NCBI GenBank assembly: GCA_001606155.1
Contig: LODT01000021.1
Span: 620,001 to 684,000 of the forward strand
Origin: Tieghemostelium lacteum
Lineage: Eukaryota; Evosea; Eumycetozoa; Dictyosteliales; Raperosteliaceae
DNA length: 64,000 bases
Direction of reading: 5' to 3'
In this document: one piece after another, positions 51,261 to 62,609 of the stretch
Layout of the letters: every line of letters begins with the position of its first letter
Numbering within the stretch: position 1 is the first letter of the stretch
The notes under the pieces: model-generated
What the model saw: only the letters and a program-made list of their open reading frames with translations
Told to the model about the DNA's origin: nothing
Databases searched by the model: none
Translations under genes and position numbers: made by a program

Positions 51261-53609
51261 ATGGGAAGATCCAAACCTTTTAGTGGTAAACAGAAGAAAG
51301 ATCAATTAAAAGCCAAAAAAGAGAGAAAGAGAGTTGAATCAGAGATATTGGAATTGGATAATGACATATCTTTACACGAAAAAAGACAACTAGCTAGAGA
51401 TATATTAAAGAGTAGTGATAAATCAAAGAAAGCTACTTCAAATAGTGGAACTATTAGAGATAAATTGAGTATCAACAGTGTTGAATCTGAAGAACTTCTG
51501 GATAGTAACCTTTTCTATTCAGATAGTAATCACAATTCAAGTGCTAGTGAAGAAGAAAACGATGATGAACACCCAATAGACAGCAGTAGTGGGGAAGATG
51601 AAGAATCTCAAGATGAGGACGATATTAAAGTTATAAAATTTAATAATCAAACCATTAGAAGCAGTAGTAACAATAACGACAAGAATAGTAAAATAAGAGA
51701 TATAGAGAAACATTTAAAAAATATGGATTTGAAAAAGAAATCACAAAATCAAAGAGGCCAAAGAAATAAATTAGTTACCATATTTGAAACAGAGAGTAGA
51801 GAAGAGGTTAGAGAGAGAAAGTTACAATCTACCAATCCATTAGACATTAGATTACGTTCTGAACCTTGGTTAATAAACCAAAGTTTTGATAATGGTTCTT
51901 TTATTGATATACCCAAGCGTTTGGATTGGACTTGGGATATGTCCAGTGACAAGCTAAAAGAACAAGAGAGAAAGATGTTTGTTCAATGGCTTGAAAACAT
52001 CTCTGAAAACTATGATAAATCCAGACTAAACTATTTTGAGCATAATCTAGAGGTTTGGAGACAACTATGGAGAGTCTCTGAGAGATCTGATGTTATTCTG
52101 TTGATTACAGATGCCAGATACCCACTATTTCATTTCCCACCAGCACTGTATTCTTATATTGTTAATGACCTGAAAAAACCAATGGTTTTAGTTCTTAATA
52201 AAATTGATTTGGTTGATAGGAGAATTGTTGACTCTTGGATTGATTACTTTAAATCACAGTATCCACATTTGTCAATCATCTCCTTTAGCTCATTTACAGC
52301 TCACCAAGATTCAACAGACCACAATTTGGATCTAACAAAAAAGAGAAAACTCAAAAGAGGTACAAAAAAATATGAATCCTCTAGAGGTAAGCAAGTCCTA
52401 ATCAAAGAAATTCTTTCACTAAACATTCCAAAAGCCAACAATCATGAAATCCAATCGGATATTCAACAATTCCTCCAATCAAATAACATTCATCTAAATC
52501 AAGATGACGACAATGAAAATGAAGAAGACGAAGACGAAGACGAAGACATTGAAGATGACGAAGACAATGAAGATGAACAAGACCACAAACAAGATGAAGA
52601 GGAAGCATTTAAAAATGATAATATGATTACCATTGGTATGGTTGGTCACCCAAATGTTGGTAAATCAAGTTTGATTAATGGTTTAATTGGTAGAAAGGTT
52701 GTATCTACTAGTAGAACTCCAGGTCACACTAAACACTTTCAAACTATATTATTGACTAGAACTATTCAATTATGTGATTGCCCTGGACTTGTTTTCCCAG
52801 CTTTAGACAGACCCAAACCATTACAGATTCTATGTGGAATATTCCCTATTGCACAGGTACGTGAGCCATATTCTGCAATTAGATATCTAGCTGAACGTGT
52901 ACCATTGGAGAAAGTGTATGGACTCCAAAACCCATATCCTAATGAACAATGGTCACCATTCTCCATCTGTGAGGCATTTGCAAAAAAGAGAGGGTACATT
53001 ATTGCAAAGAATGGTGCTGAAGATACTCACAGAGCTGGTTTGGAAATTCTAAAAGATTGTGTTGATGGAAATGTTGTTATATCATGGCCACCTCCTAATT
53101 TCACTCAACAAGATTACATTCAATTAGGTCTTGTAAAATTAAATAGTAGTGGTAGTGAACCTTTGGAAACACATGATGATATCACTAATGATGATACATC
53201 CACTTCTACAATTACCAAATCAAAGAAAAAGAAACATGTAAAAACTGTAAATTATGGTAAACCTATAGGTTATGAAGAATATCATCGTAAGAAATCTATG
53301 GAAGAACAACAACAAAATCATCATCAAGATTCTTCAACGACTGAAGAGGAGGATGGTGGTAATAATGAAGAAGAAATGCCATTAAAAGTCTATAAAAAGA
53401 ATAGACCATCACATTTCAGTAATAATAAGCAATCCAAATCCAACAAATCAACTGTACAGACAAGTACCAATAGTCAATCCAATAATAACCAAAATAATAT
53501 CAATCAAAGTGCTGGTAAAACTAAAAAACTATCAGCTAAAGCTCTAGATTACCAAGAAAAATTAGCAGAGAAACAAAACAAGGGTGGTAACAAAAGACAA
53601 ATCTTGTAA
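51261..53609 (+). CDS. gnl1: GNL1-type circularly permuted GTPase
   Basis: Single exon, 782 residues. The start MGRSKPFSGKQKKDQLKAKK is the basic N-terminus typical of GNL1/HSR1. GTPase motifs occur in permuted order: G4 VLNKIDLVD (about 312), then G1 GHPNVGKSS (about 460), G2 region RTPGHTKHFQT, and G3 DCPGL (about 505). This order defines the YlqF/LSG1/GNL family involved in ribosome biogenesis. Two acidic runs (about 90-115 and 415-450) and a Gln/Asn-rich, basic C-terminal tail are added. The protein is long for GNL1 because of these inserts. It probably acts in the nucleolus or cytoplasm on the large ribosomal subunit. Confidence 0.93.
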   Translation: MGRSKPFSGKQKKDQLKAKKERKRVESEILELDNDISLHEKRQLARDILKSSDKSKKATSNSGTIRDKLSINSVESEELLDSNLFYSDSNHNSSASEEENDDEHPIDSSSGEDEESQDEDDIKVIKFNNQTIRSSSNNNDKNSKIRDIEKHLKNMDLKKKSQNQRGQRNKLVTIFETESREEVRERKLQSTNPLDIRLRSEPWLINQSFDNGSFIDIPKRLDWTWDMSSDKLKEQERKMFVQWLENISENYDKSRLNYFEHNLEVWRQLWRVSERSDVILLITDARYPLFHFPPALYSYIVNDLKKPMVLVLNKIDLVDRRIVDSWIDYFKSQYPHLSIISFSSFTAHQDSTDHNLDLTKKRKLKRGTKKYESSRGKQVLIKEILSLNIPKANNHEIQSDIQQFLQSNNIHLNQDDDNENEEDEDEDEDIEDDEDNEDEQDHKQDEEEAFKNDNMITIGMVGHPNVGKSSLINGLIGRKVVSTSRTPGHTKHFQTILLTRTIQLCDCPGLVFPALDRPKPLQILCGIFPIAQVREPYSAIRYLAERVPLEKVYGLQNPYPNEQWSPFSICEAFAKKRGYIIAKNGAEDTHRAGLEILKDCVDGNVVISWPPPNFTQQDYIQLGLVKLNSSGSEPLETHDDITNDDTSTSTITKSKKKKHVKTVNYGKPIGYEEYHRKKSMEEQQQNHHQDSSTTEEEDGGNNEEEMPLKVYKKNRPSHFSNNKQSKSNKSTVQTSTNSQSNNNQNNINQSAGKTKKLSAKALDYQEKLAEKQNKGGNKRQIL

Positions 53610-53689
53610 ATATTCATTCACAACTAAAACTTTTCAAAAAAAAGCTTTTAAATATATACAATATGTGTATTTAATCTTTTAATTTCTTT

Positions 53690-53736
53690 TTAAAATTTTG
53701 AAGTATTCTGTTGATTCTGTTGTTGTTGTTGATTAC

Positions 53737-53773
<37 letters not shown>

Positions 53774-54205
53774 TAAATTATTAAAAGGATATTGTTGGAA
53801 ATTTACTTTTGGTTTTTGTTGTTGAGATTGTGTTTGGAATTGTTCTGGTTGTTGTTGTTGTGGTTGTTGTGGTTGTTGTGGTTGTTGTTGTTGTTGTTGA
53901 TCATTTCCTAATATCTTTGATTTATCCAAAGTTTGTGATTTTATAATATCAAGACCTTTATCAAAAAGAAATTCACCAGTATTCAAATAAATAATGGCTG
54001 CTGCTTTAGCATTATCATTTTTTATGAAATTTGCAACTCTATGCCTGTGTTTGTTGGTATAATTATATATGAATATTCAATACTTAATGATGAGATTAAA
54101 CTCAACTTACAATGAAAATCCGGTATAATGTTTTAAACCACCTAATCCTACAGTAATGACTGCAGCATCTGCTACAAATTGACAAACCATTGAGAATAAT
54201 ACCAT
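53690..54205 (-). CDS. Small protein with N-terminal hydrophobic segments and Q/N-rich tail
   Basis: Exon 1 is 54111-54205 and exon 2 is 53690-54044 (TT|GTAAGT ... CACAG|G); 149 residues. The first 35 residues are hydrophobic (MVLFSMVCQFVADAAVITVG, LGGLKHYTGFSL). A conserved-looking helix pair follows (HRVANFIKNDNAKAAAIIYL, FLFDKGLDIIKSQ). The last 70 residues are Gln, Pro and Asn repeats. It could be a small membrane-associated protein. No family was recognised. The splice signals are good and the frame is continuous, so the gene itself is likely real. Confidence 0.7.
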
Positions 54206-54852
54206 TCTTTATTTTCTTTCTTTATCTAACTTTGAAATTGCTTGTTCAAAAAATGTAAAAAAAATTGAAAAAAATTTCATTTTCATACCCCCAATATGTC
54301 ACAATTATGTTTTAATTATTTATCTCAGTGTGTGATAATTATTAGTTAGACAATCACTTGAAAATCTAAAAATAAGTTTAATCTACAAAACAATCAATAT
54401 TATAATCACTTTCCATTATTTCAATAACTTAAAAAGTTATTTAAATATTACTACAAATAAATTCATTTGAAATTTAATATTCAAGAAAGAGAAGTAATTT
54501 GTTTTTTGTAATTGGGGTTTGGTATTAAAAATAATATGAATTATCATAATCTTAAACTTCTTAAACTAAAAAGGTTTGAAGGAGAATTCATCTAAAAATA
54601 CCTTTCTGTGGCTTCAAAATTGGTGGAAAAAAACAATTAATGGAGTTCATTCTATGCGGTTAATCACAATACAATCGGTGTGATGGTTATGTTAAAGCGA
54701 TAATTTAAAAAATATCTGAACAAAAGCCAATTTAAAAAATAATGGCTTTTTTGTAATTTTTTTTTGAAAATCAACTTTGATTGTAACTTTTTTTTTTTTT
54801 TTTTATTTATTATTATTTTCATATTCATATTAACACTCATATAAACAAAAAG
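54206..54852. promoter_or_regulatory. Divergent intergenic region upstream of profilin
   Basis: About 650 AT-rich bases between outward starts. A T18 run sits just before the profilin leader (54787-54804), a common feature next to highly expressed dictyostelid genes. A 66-codon frame at 54664-54864 overlaps the profilin start and is judged spurious. No RNA gene was seen. Confidence 0.45.
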
Positions 54853-55324
54853 ATGTCTTGGCAAGCATATATCGATTCAAATTTAGTTGGTGCTGGTTTG
54901 GCTCAAGCTATGATTATTGATAACAAAGCTGGTGGTACATGGGCTACTTCTGCTGGTTTTGCTTTGAAACCAAATGAAGCAACTAAAATTGTCCAAAACT
55001 TTGCTGACCCATCTAAATTCACTGCTGAAGGTACCGTTCTTGGTGGAAAGAAATATATGACATTGAAAGCTGATAACAGATCTGTCTACGCTAAATTGGG
55101 TGCTGGTGGTGCTGTCCTCGTTAAAACCGGTCAAGCTATCCTCATTGGTCTCTATGATGATAAATTACAACCAGGTGCTGCTTCCCAAATTGTTGAAAAA
55201 TTAGGAGATTATCTTGTTGTTAGTATCATTCAATTTCTATTTTTAATTTCATATATATTTAGTTACTAACTTCAAAAAACAAATTTTTTTTTTAATTTTC
55301 AAAATATAGGAAAATAACTATTAA
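54853..55324 (+). CDS. Profilin
   Basis: Exon 1 is 54853-55218 and exon 2 only 15 bases (55310-55324, ENNY-stop); 126 residues, the usual length for a dictyostelid profilin. Profilin binds actin monomers, phosphoinositides and proline-rich formins and VASP. The N-terminal signature MSWQAYIDSNLVGAGLAQA, central GGKKYMTLKADNRSVYAKLG and C-terminal LQPGAASQIVEKLGDYLV are diagnostic. Codon use is strongly biased (GGT, GCT, AAA, with some C-ending codons such as GTC and CTC), unlike most neighbours and consistent with high expression. The donor GTTAGT is slightly weak but gives the expected C-terminal helix. Confidence 0.96.
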
Positions 55325-55658
55325 ACATTTTGTAAAGAAACTTTAGTTATTGTTAATTAAAGATTTTTTAAACATGTAAATTATAAAATAAATATAGTAT
55401 AGATATAGTTTTAACAAAGAACTTCCAACAAAACCACAGAACATTCTAGATAAATTTTTAAATAATATTCAGTAAAATTGAGCAGTGAATTATAGTGAGA
55501 CAGTTCTTTATGTGTTTTATATGGTATAAAATATTTTAAGTGAGAGTGTGGGGGATTTATGACAAAGGACCACAGAAAGAATCGCAAAATTTTTATTTTT
55601 TTTTTTTATAAATTTATTGTGGTGTCATACCGTGTCAGACTAGGTCATTAAATTTAAA
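55325..55658. other. Profilin 3' flank and promoter of the Skp1-like gene
   Basis: 334 bases with A/T runs. An AATAAA-like signal (ataaaataaatata, about 55384) lies about 60 bases after the profilin stop, and a T-run precedes the next start. Nothing else is seen. Confidence 0.4.
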
Positions 55659-57151
55659 ATGAAATCTACTCCACAATTACTACAGAATAACAAACACAAC
55701 AGTGATGAAATTCTAGCCAACTCCTCATCAGACGAAGAAGAGGAGATTATAAATGACAATCGCAATAAAAAAGTAGTTAAATTAATTAGTAACGAGGGAA
55801 ATGAATTCACTCTTGAAGATTCAGTAGTGGACATGTGCAAAACCGTTAAATCTATAAGTTCAGGAAAAAAAGGATTTAGAAATGGGTTGGGTGGATGGTT
55901 TAATGTCGAAGATAACAAATATGTGCTACATAAAAAAGAAGGACGCATCGTAGCTACCATCCATTCCAACGACGATTTTGAAACAATTTTATGTTTTCCA
56001 GAGATTAGATCTGCAATACTTCTAACTGTTCTGGAGTACTGTCGATTTCATTCCACAACACCATCATTCCACAAAGCAATGGAATATGATCAAACTTTAA
56101 TATCTTTAAAACAAAATAATCTATGTGAATTGGCGTCTGTAAGTTTAGATTTCAAAATAGAATCTATTTGTATTTGCATTTGCATTTGAAGACCATTGAA
56201 ATGTTAACAATTTAATATTTATAGGCATCATATTATTTAGATGTTAAATCATTGGTATGTTTGACATCAAAAGAGATTGCAGCACAGATTTCACAAAAGA
56301 GTTCAGATGAGATTAAAGAGACATTTTCTCATTTACAATTGGCTGGATATAGTCAATTTTTTCCACCAACTTTAAAAAGAAAACCATATACTCCTGAGAA
56401 AAAGAAAGATAATAATAGTAATACCAATAATAATAGTAATAATAATAATAACAATAATAACCAAACTGATGATAATAGAACTTTAGATGAACTTTTAGAA
56501 TTTTTAGGAGAGGATTCCTCTTCAAAGAGGTCTAATACCAAGAGGAACCAAAAAAATAAAAATCAAAATAATGTACAGAATCAAAATAATAGTCAAAAGA
56601 AAAAGAATAAGAAGAAACAAACCAAAGTCAATAACAATAGTAGTAACAAAAACACTGAAATTTCACAATCAAAACAACAAACTATAGAACTTAAAAAACA
56701 AGAGGAAGAAAAAGAAGAACAAAAACAATTTGAGGAAGAAGAGGAAGAAGAAAAGATTTTAGATGAAATAATAATACGAACACAACAAGATTCTGTAGAG
56801 GAAGAAGATGAGGCAGATGAAGTGAATTCCTATAGTAAGAATTCATCATCACGAGATATAAATTGTAGTAGCAGTAGTGGTAGTAATAATATAAATACCA
56901 GTTTTTCAAGTGGTGCAAGTTTTAACGATGAGGATAACGAATATGAAATTGATCAAGAATATTTAGAAGAATTAAATTGCGATAATGATAACGATGATGA
57001 TAACTTTGATGAAATTAATCCTGATTTACAAGACGAAATTGACAAGGAAGTTGAAGATTTTAAAACTAGATTAGATCTATTTAGTAAACAATCAAAACCA
57101 AAATTAACCTTACCACCAGATACATTAGCTGCACTTCTTGATGTATGTTAA
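55659..57151 (+). CDS. Skp1-like protein with long acidic low-complexity tail
   Basis: Exon 1 is 55659-56138 and exon 2 is 56225-57151; 468 residues. The first 200 residues follow the Skp1 pattern: a BTB/POZ-like core with VVKLISNEGNEFTLED, then ILLTVLEYCRFHSTTP, LCELASASYYLDVKSLVCLT and SSDEIKETFSHLQL. These are equivalent to Skp1 VIEYCTYH, LILAANYLDIKGLLDVT and EEIRKTFN. Skp1 proper is about 160 residues. Here an insert precedes EIRSAIL, and a further 250 residues of Asn, Lys, Glu/Asp runs follow. A role as a divergent SCF or elongin-C-type adaptor is inferred. The stop follows GAT|GTATGTTAAC, which resembles a splice donor, but no plausible further exon fits before the convergent RRP41 gene. 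Confidence 0.78.
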
Positions 57152-57268
57152 CTAGAAATATTATTTTTAAATAATAAAATCACATTTGACATACCCTTCC
57201 CCCACATTCCCACTGATGTATACTTTTTTGTTTTTACAAATATATATTTCATTTATTAAAATAATTAT

Positions 57269-58084
57269 TTAAGATTGTTGCAACTGTTGTTGATTTGACA
57301 TTAATTCAGTTGAATACCTCTTTACTTGATCTGAAAGAATTGTAAATATTTTCTGACACCCTTTTACACCTAAATCCAAAACGGATTCAAAGAGATCTTG
57401 TTGTACTTTAGAATCCATATTCAAAGAGATTACACCACCCAATTGAGGATTAATTGAAAGTAGTAAATCAGGACCACCAGATCTCTCCTCTATGTTATTT
57501 AGATCCAGTACAGGTATACCATCAATACAACTTGTATTACAAGCACACACAAAATCTTTCATAGAAATACCAGCATCTATCAAAGCCAGTGTGCATGCAT
57601 TAATAGATGCACTCTTAAGTCCACCATCCGATTGCAAAACCTGTACAAAAATATCAATTTGTGAACGTGGATATAACTGTACATGTACAGTTGACTCAAA
57701 AGCCTGTTTAATTAGATTCTGAATCTCAGTTGCTTGTCTATCTGTTCCTTTCTGTCGTTGTTTACGTTCTGTTGTTGAGAAGGAAGACATTGAGAATTCA
57801 CATTTTACAACTGCTCTATCATAGAGTGATTTTGAATTTACACTTTCTCTAGGACCGTATACAGTCACTAGTATCTTTGTATTACCTTGTTCATAATATG
57901 CTGAACCATCAGCTCTATTTGATACTCCCATTTTTATATTTAATCTTCTAATTTCATTTGACCTTCTACCATCTACTCTTAATCCATCTGGTGATATATA
58001 TGATAGTTTACTCTACATTTTTAAATCAATCATTAGTTTTTCCCCTTCTTTCATTTACAATTCATTTTTTCCAATTTTTACCAT
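57269..58084 (-). CDS. exosc4: RRP41/EXOSC4 exosome core subunit
   Basis: Exon 1 consists only of the ATG (58082-58084), followed by GTAAAA and a 69-base intron. Exon 2 is 57269-58012. The product, 248 residues, begins MSKLSYISPDGLRVDGRR, the same length to RVDGRR as human EXOSC4 (MAGLELLSDQGYRVDGRR). RNase PH fold landmarks are ADGSAYYEQGNTKILVTVYG, LYPRSQIDIFVQVLQSDGG, SMKDFVCACNTSCIDG and LDLNNIEERSGGPDL. It is one of the six ring subunits of the nuclear and cytoplasmic RNA exosome and is expected to be catalytically inert in eukaryotes. The ATG-only exon was inferred because no in-frame ATG exists upstream of the RVDGRR region in exon 2. Confidence 0.9.
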
Positions 58085-58224
58085 TTTAATTTTGAGTTGT
58101 GTTTCTGTTTATCGTTTTTATGCAAAATGAATTAAGAGTTATAGAAATTTTTCAGATATTAATTTTTCATTTTATTCATTGTATTCATTATCTTCAAAAG
58201 TGATCTTTTGATCATTTTTTTGAA

Positions 58225-61205
58225 ATGTTTAACATTAATATATGCCTCAAATCCAAAAATCTTTTGATATTAAATCAAAATGTTAGAAAATACAACAGTT
58301 CATCATTATTGTCATCCTCATCATCATTAGGTCAGAAAAGAACTTATACAACATTTACATTTCAACCATCAAATGTCACTATTAATAGTACCCCAAAACA
58401 AAAATTGGTATCAACCTCATCGATTTTTGATCAATATAGAGTCAATAATAATAGTAGTTTAAGTCAGAATGACATAAGAGCCAATTTGATATTCAACCAA
58501 TTGTGTGAAAGTTATACAAAGAAATATCATATTTATAGGTATCCTGATAATACAGCTGTTAATGAAGCAACTACTATAGTTTCAGGTTTAGTATCAAAAG
58601 TACATGATACAGAGCTTCAATCTGAAATATCATATAAATCCAAAAGAATGTTGATATATCTACAATACATGCTTGGCGACTACCCTAAAGCCATCGAACT
58701 CATTAATTCACTCAATAATGAAAACGATCCACTACTGAGTTTATTATATTTTAAGACATTGGCTATGGATGGTAAAAGTGATAATACATCACTTGATCAA
58801 CTAATTAAATCGCTGGAAATAGACCCAGTAAGCATATACATACTCTCTTATTATCTAATTTATTCATTTTATACTATATATTAATAATTAATGTTTTTTT
58901 TATTTTCAATTTTCAAATAAAGTATTTGGTATTAAATGAAACAACCGATGGTTTAATTAGATTAAGTAGTGAAATACCACCTGAATATGCAGAGAAATTC
59001 AAGAATACATTAAACTCTATCAACCCAGATTCTATTTATAATAATACAGTTTCTATGGAAAAATATCAATTTTTAAAATCAGTGGTATTGTTGGTCTATG
59101 AGAAAGATAGACCTGATGTGCTGGACCAGGCTAGAAATTTAGAAAACCAATTCTATAAACTCAAACCAACATTATCTGCATTGGAAATTTGTCAATGTCT
59201 CTATTCAATGTTGAATGCATTTGAAAAAGTAAATTATGCCATTGGTCTAAAGATGGCTATTAATGAAATACTTCTACTGAGAAACCCATCTCAGAACATA
59301 GTATTACAGACCAAACAATTAAATTCAATGATACTTCATAGAGATCATCTTGATATAGCTGTAAAAAAGGAATTTTTGGCTGATCATAGACACCAAAGTC
59401 AGTTTATCCCAATTATTGAAAGTGCACTAGAAGGGAACTATGAAAAGGCTCTGTACCAATTAAATAAGGTACCATTAGACGTAATGTTTAATGAAATGGA
59501 TAAAAGTATGATGCATGAGTTGGATATTTTGGTATATTTACCTTACACTGAATTAAGTGTGAAATTAAAGGGTATGATATTTAGTGTTGCTGATGATCCT
59601 AAATACTTTAGTATATTACATCAAATACATTCATGTAATGACTCTGATCAATTGTACAATATTTTCAAGGATAACTATGAAGATTTGTACCACTTCATTG
59701 ACTTTTACATGAATGAAAGTTCCTTTCCAAAGCATTTTAAAACTTTCCTTCTATTTCAACTAGTTTTGACTAGAATGGAGCCTAAAGAAACCAAAAGAAA
59801 AATGCTCAAAGAGAGATTGCAACCACTGTTTTATCTCATATCACAATTCCAACTAACGATGGGTGATGTATTTAAATCAAAATCTATAAAGGATGTAAAT
59901 ATGAATCATTTAGAGATATTGTTATCGTCTGTGCAAAACAGTAGAGCTAAATACAAGTTATTGGGTGAAATGGCTTTTAACCACCCAGAGACAAGAATAA
60001 ACTCTGTGTCATATTTTGAAAGGATGATTGAGTTGCCATTATCCCAGGATTTTCCATATAGGCCCGAACATTTCTATATGGTAGCTCAAAAGACAATGTT
60101 AGATCTACAACACACTAAGGCAATTGAAATTGTAAAGAAGTCATTCGAGATATTCCCAAATAATCACATGCTGAGATATACTTTGGCATGTTATATCTTT
60201 ATTGCCAATACTGCTAGTTTCCCAGTTGTAACCAATATATATCAAATTGAAGAGGCTTTGGAGGCCGTTACTGATCCAAATTTTAGTTTCTTAGTAACTT
60301 TTCTTAAAAGTATATTACAGTTCTCTAAAGGTGACACAGAGGGTGCTCTATCACTAATGGAAGAAACAAAGAGAGTGGCAACTGAAGAATCAGCTACAAA
60401 TCCAAATGCACAAAAAACAGTTTTTGAAAAGATTGCCTATATGCAATCATATTATCATTATAGACTTGGTGATTACTCAAAGACTTTGGAGTGTCTAAAC
60501 AGTTACCAGACTGATGATGTAGATATCCAACTTCGTAAACATGAAATACAGTTAATTCTCGGTACTACTCCACTTCCAAAGTTACTAGAAGACATTGACA
60601 ACATAATCACAATTTTAAACAGCAATAATAATATATTAACAAACAATGATTTGTTATCCAATCTACAAATTGGATACATGAGAAAAACAAGTGAACTCAA
60701 AGCAGATGCCATGTTCCAAAAGGGTATGGTACTAAAGAAACTGCATCGAAATGATGAAGCCTATCCACTACTTTTACAAGCTTCTCAAACACTTTTAAAA
60801 GGGCTCCATGGAAAAATTGAAAAAATCAGTTATTTCTATAATGCAGCTTTATCAGGGTCACAATACTTTCTCAAAGAGTTTCCACACATGAAAATTACTC
60901 TAAAACAGGGGATGCAAGTAGACAAAGAATTTCTAATGGACTCAGATGATAGTATCACAATTACTGCTAAAAAAACAGAGTATATGGCATACTTGTTGGC
61001 AATCTCTAATATAGAAGGCACTAATGAGTTTTCAAAAAATGTAATGGGAAACACTTTAAGAGACTTTGAATTGGTATTGAGAGCCAATCAGTCATTTAAG
61101 GTTGAAAATATCTATGACCAGACATCAACCAATGAAACTATAATCAATAATATCAAACTTTTAATTTCAAAATTTTCCAATCTATTTTTAAAACTTTTAA
61201 AATAA
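58225..61205 (+). CDS. TPR-type helical repeat protein, probably mitochondrial
   Basis: Exon 1 is 58225-58827 and exon 2 is 58923-61205; 961 residues. The start (MFNINICLKSKNLLILNQNV, then RKYNSSS) is basic, without acidic residues and Ser-rich, as in a mitochondrial targeting peptide. The rest is almost all helical with scattered TPR-like pairs: LIYLQYMLGDYPKAIELINSL, YYHYRLGDYSKTLECLNSY, ADAMFQKGMVLKKLHRNDEAY. The specific role is unknown. Its start is about 140 bases from the divergent RRP41 ATG. The DNA is less repetitive than most neighbours, and no poly-Q or poly-N tracts interrupt it apart from short Ser and Asn runs. Confidence 0.8.
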
Positions 61206-61314
61206 ATATTTAATCTTCATACCTAACATAGACTCAATCCATTCTCTTTTTCTTTTTCCTAATTGTAGTTTGCAAGAGAAGAGAGGTCTATGTCATGTAT
61301 TTATTTATAGAACT

Positions 61315-61841
61315 CTATTTTCTCAACATATTTGAAACAAAACCTTTATATTCAATTACACCATCACCTGCACCAACAGCTTGTCTTAACATTTCTTCTA
61401 CTTGATCTTCATTTAAACGTTCACCTAAATTTGTAAGAATATGTCTGAGATCAGAGGCACCAATTAAACCTTTACCATCTTTATCAAATACTTGAAATGC
61501 CTCAATCATTTCTTTTTCATCAAAATCATCAACTACCTTACGTCCTAAATAATTATATAAGCCATCTAATGTCATTGCTCCCGCAGCTATAATATATACA
61601 TATATATTATATATTAATATCTAAAATCTTCAACTATCTATATATATATATTTAAAAGTGAAACATTACATCCATAATCTCTAATAATATCATTGAGTTC
61701 AACACTATTTGGGTTTTGTCCCAACCATCTTAATACATTTCCCAATTCATTAAGTTCTAATCTACCATCTTTATTTCCATCGTATAGAGTAAAGGCTTCT
61801 TTGAACTCTGCTTGTGCTTCTTCATTTAATTTACTTGCCAT
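61315..61841 (-). CDS. EF-hand protein, calmodulin/myosin light chain type
   Basis: Exon 1 is 61670-61841 and exon 2 is 61315-61586 (T|GTAATG ... TATAG|CT); 147 residues with four EF-hand positions. EF1 is canonical ([12 protein letters not shown]). EF2 is degenerate (DYGCSAG region). EF3 ([12 protein letters not shown]) has Asp instead of Glu at position 12, and EF4 ([12 protein letters not shown]) lacks standard ligands. One good calcium site with overall calmodulin length, plus [17 protein letters not shown], points to a myosin essential or regulatory light chain or calmodulin-like light chain rather than calmodulin itself. Which myosin it serves cannot be told. Confidence 0.85.
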
Positions 61842-62138
61842 CTTTAGATTTGGGGTGTAATATATTGAAATATGATTAATTTACAAAATTTTAATTAAAA
61901 GTACACTTTAAATAAATAAATAGTAGTTGTAGATTGATTTATCTATATAGATGAAAATTCAATTTGAACAAAAAAATATCTGAAAAAAAAATAGGGCAGT
62001 TTTATCAAAAATTTTATTTGATTTTTGACAAATGGGTCTGACAATATTATTTGAAATTTAATATATACATGTAAATAATATTTTTTTAAAATCTATAGAT
62101 TTTTTAAAACTACAAATAGTGAGGTTGGAAGAAATAAT

Positions 62139-62507
62139 TTAGACTTCACAATTGTTATTTAGAGTCAGGTTATACTTTTTGTATAAATCTTCTAAACAAT
62201 TGAGTGATGCTGTAATATTTTTTTGGCGTAGACATGACAATTGTATGTTATTTTCAATTATTGAAAACTCAACTAGTATCATCAATGCATTAATTTCATT
62301 GTCATCACTATTCTTAAAATATTGAATAAATGATGCATTTCTTGGACTTAATAGTACTGTTGTCAATTTCGTATCTGGATCATAACTTTCTTTTACCACT
62401 TTAAAGTTTTTAGTAGATTGGAATACTTCAGTAGTATTTACTATATTAGAAGGTGCTACATTTACAGCATTATCATCTTTTTTTCCCTCTGATTGTGTAT
62501 TTCCCAT
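62139..62507 (-). CDS. Orphan 122-residue protein, possibly N-myristoylated
   Basis: Single exon. It starts MGNTQSEGKK: glycine at position 2, Ser at 6 and following lysines fit an N-myristoylation signal, so membrane attachment is possible. The remainder has strand-like segments (FKVVKESYDPDTKLTTVLLS) and a C-terminal helix (ITASLNCLEDLYKKYNLTL). No family was recognised. The start is about 100 bases from the 3' end of the WWE gene on the same strand. Confidence 0.6.
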   Translation of the reverse strand: MGNTQSEGKKDDNAVNVAPSNIVNTTEVFQSTKNFKVVKESYDPDTKLTTVLLSPRNASFIQYFKNSDDNEINALMILVEFSIIENNIQLSCLRQKNITASLNCLEDLYKKYNLTLNNNCEV

Positions 62508-62609
62508 CTTTTAACCTATTTATCCAAACTCTAAAATCTGTAGAAATAAAATTAAAAATAAAAAAAATCAAAAAAAAGGGAAGGTTTGTTTTTGATTACA
62601 AGTTTAATT

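Noticed and set aside
54664-54864. 66-codon minus-strand frame overlapping the profilin start
   Set aside because: Lys/Asn/Phe-rich translation of A/T runs, overlapping a certain gene.
57130-57160. Possible splice donor GTATGT at the end of the Skp1-like gene
   Set aside because: No acceptor with a compatible downstream frame exists before the convergent RRP41 gene, so the stop two codons later is taken as real.
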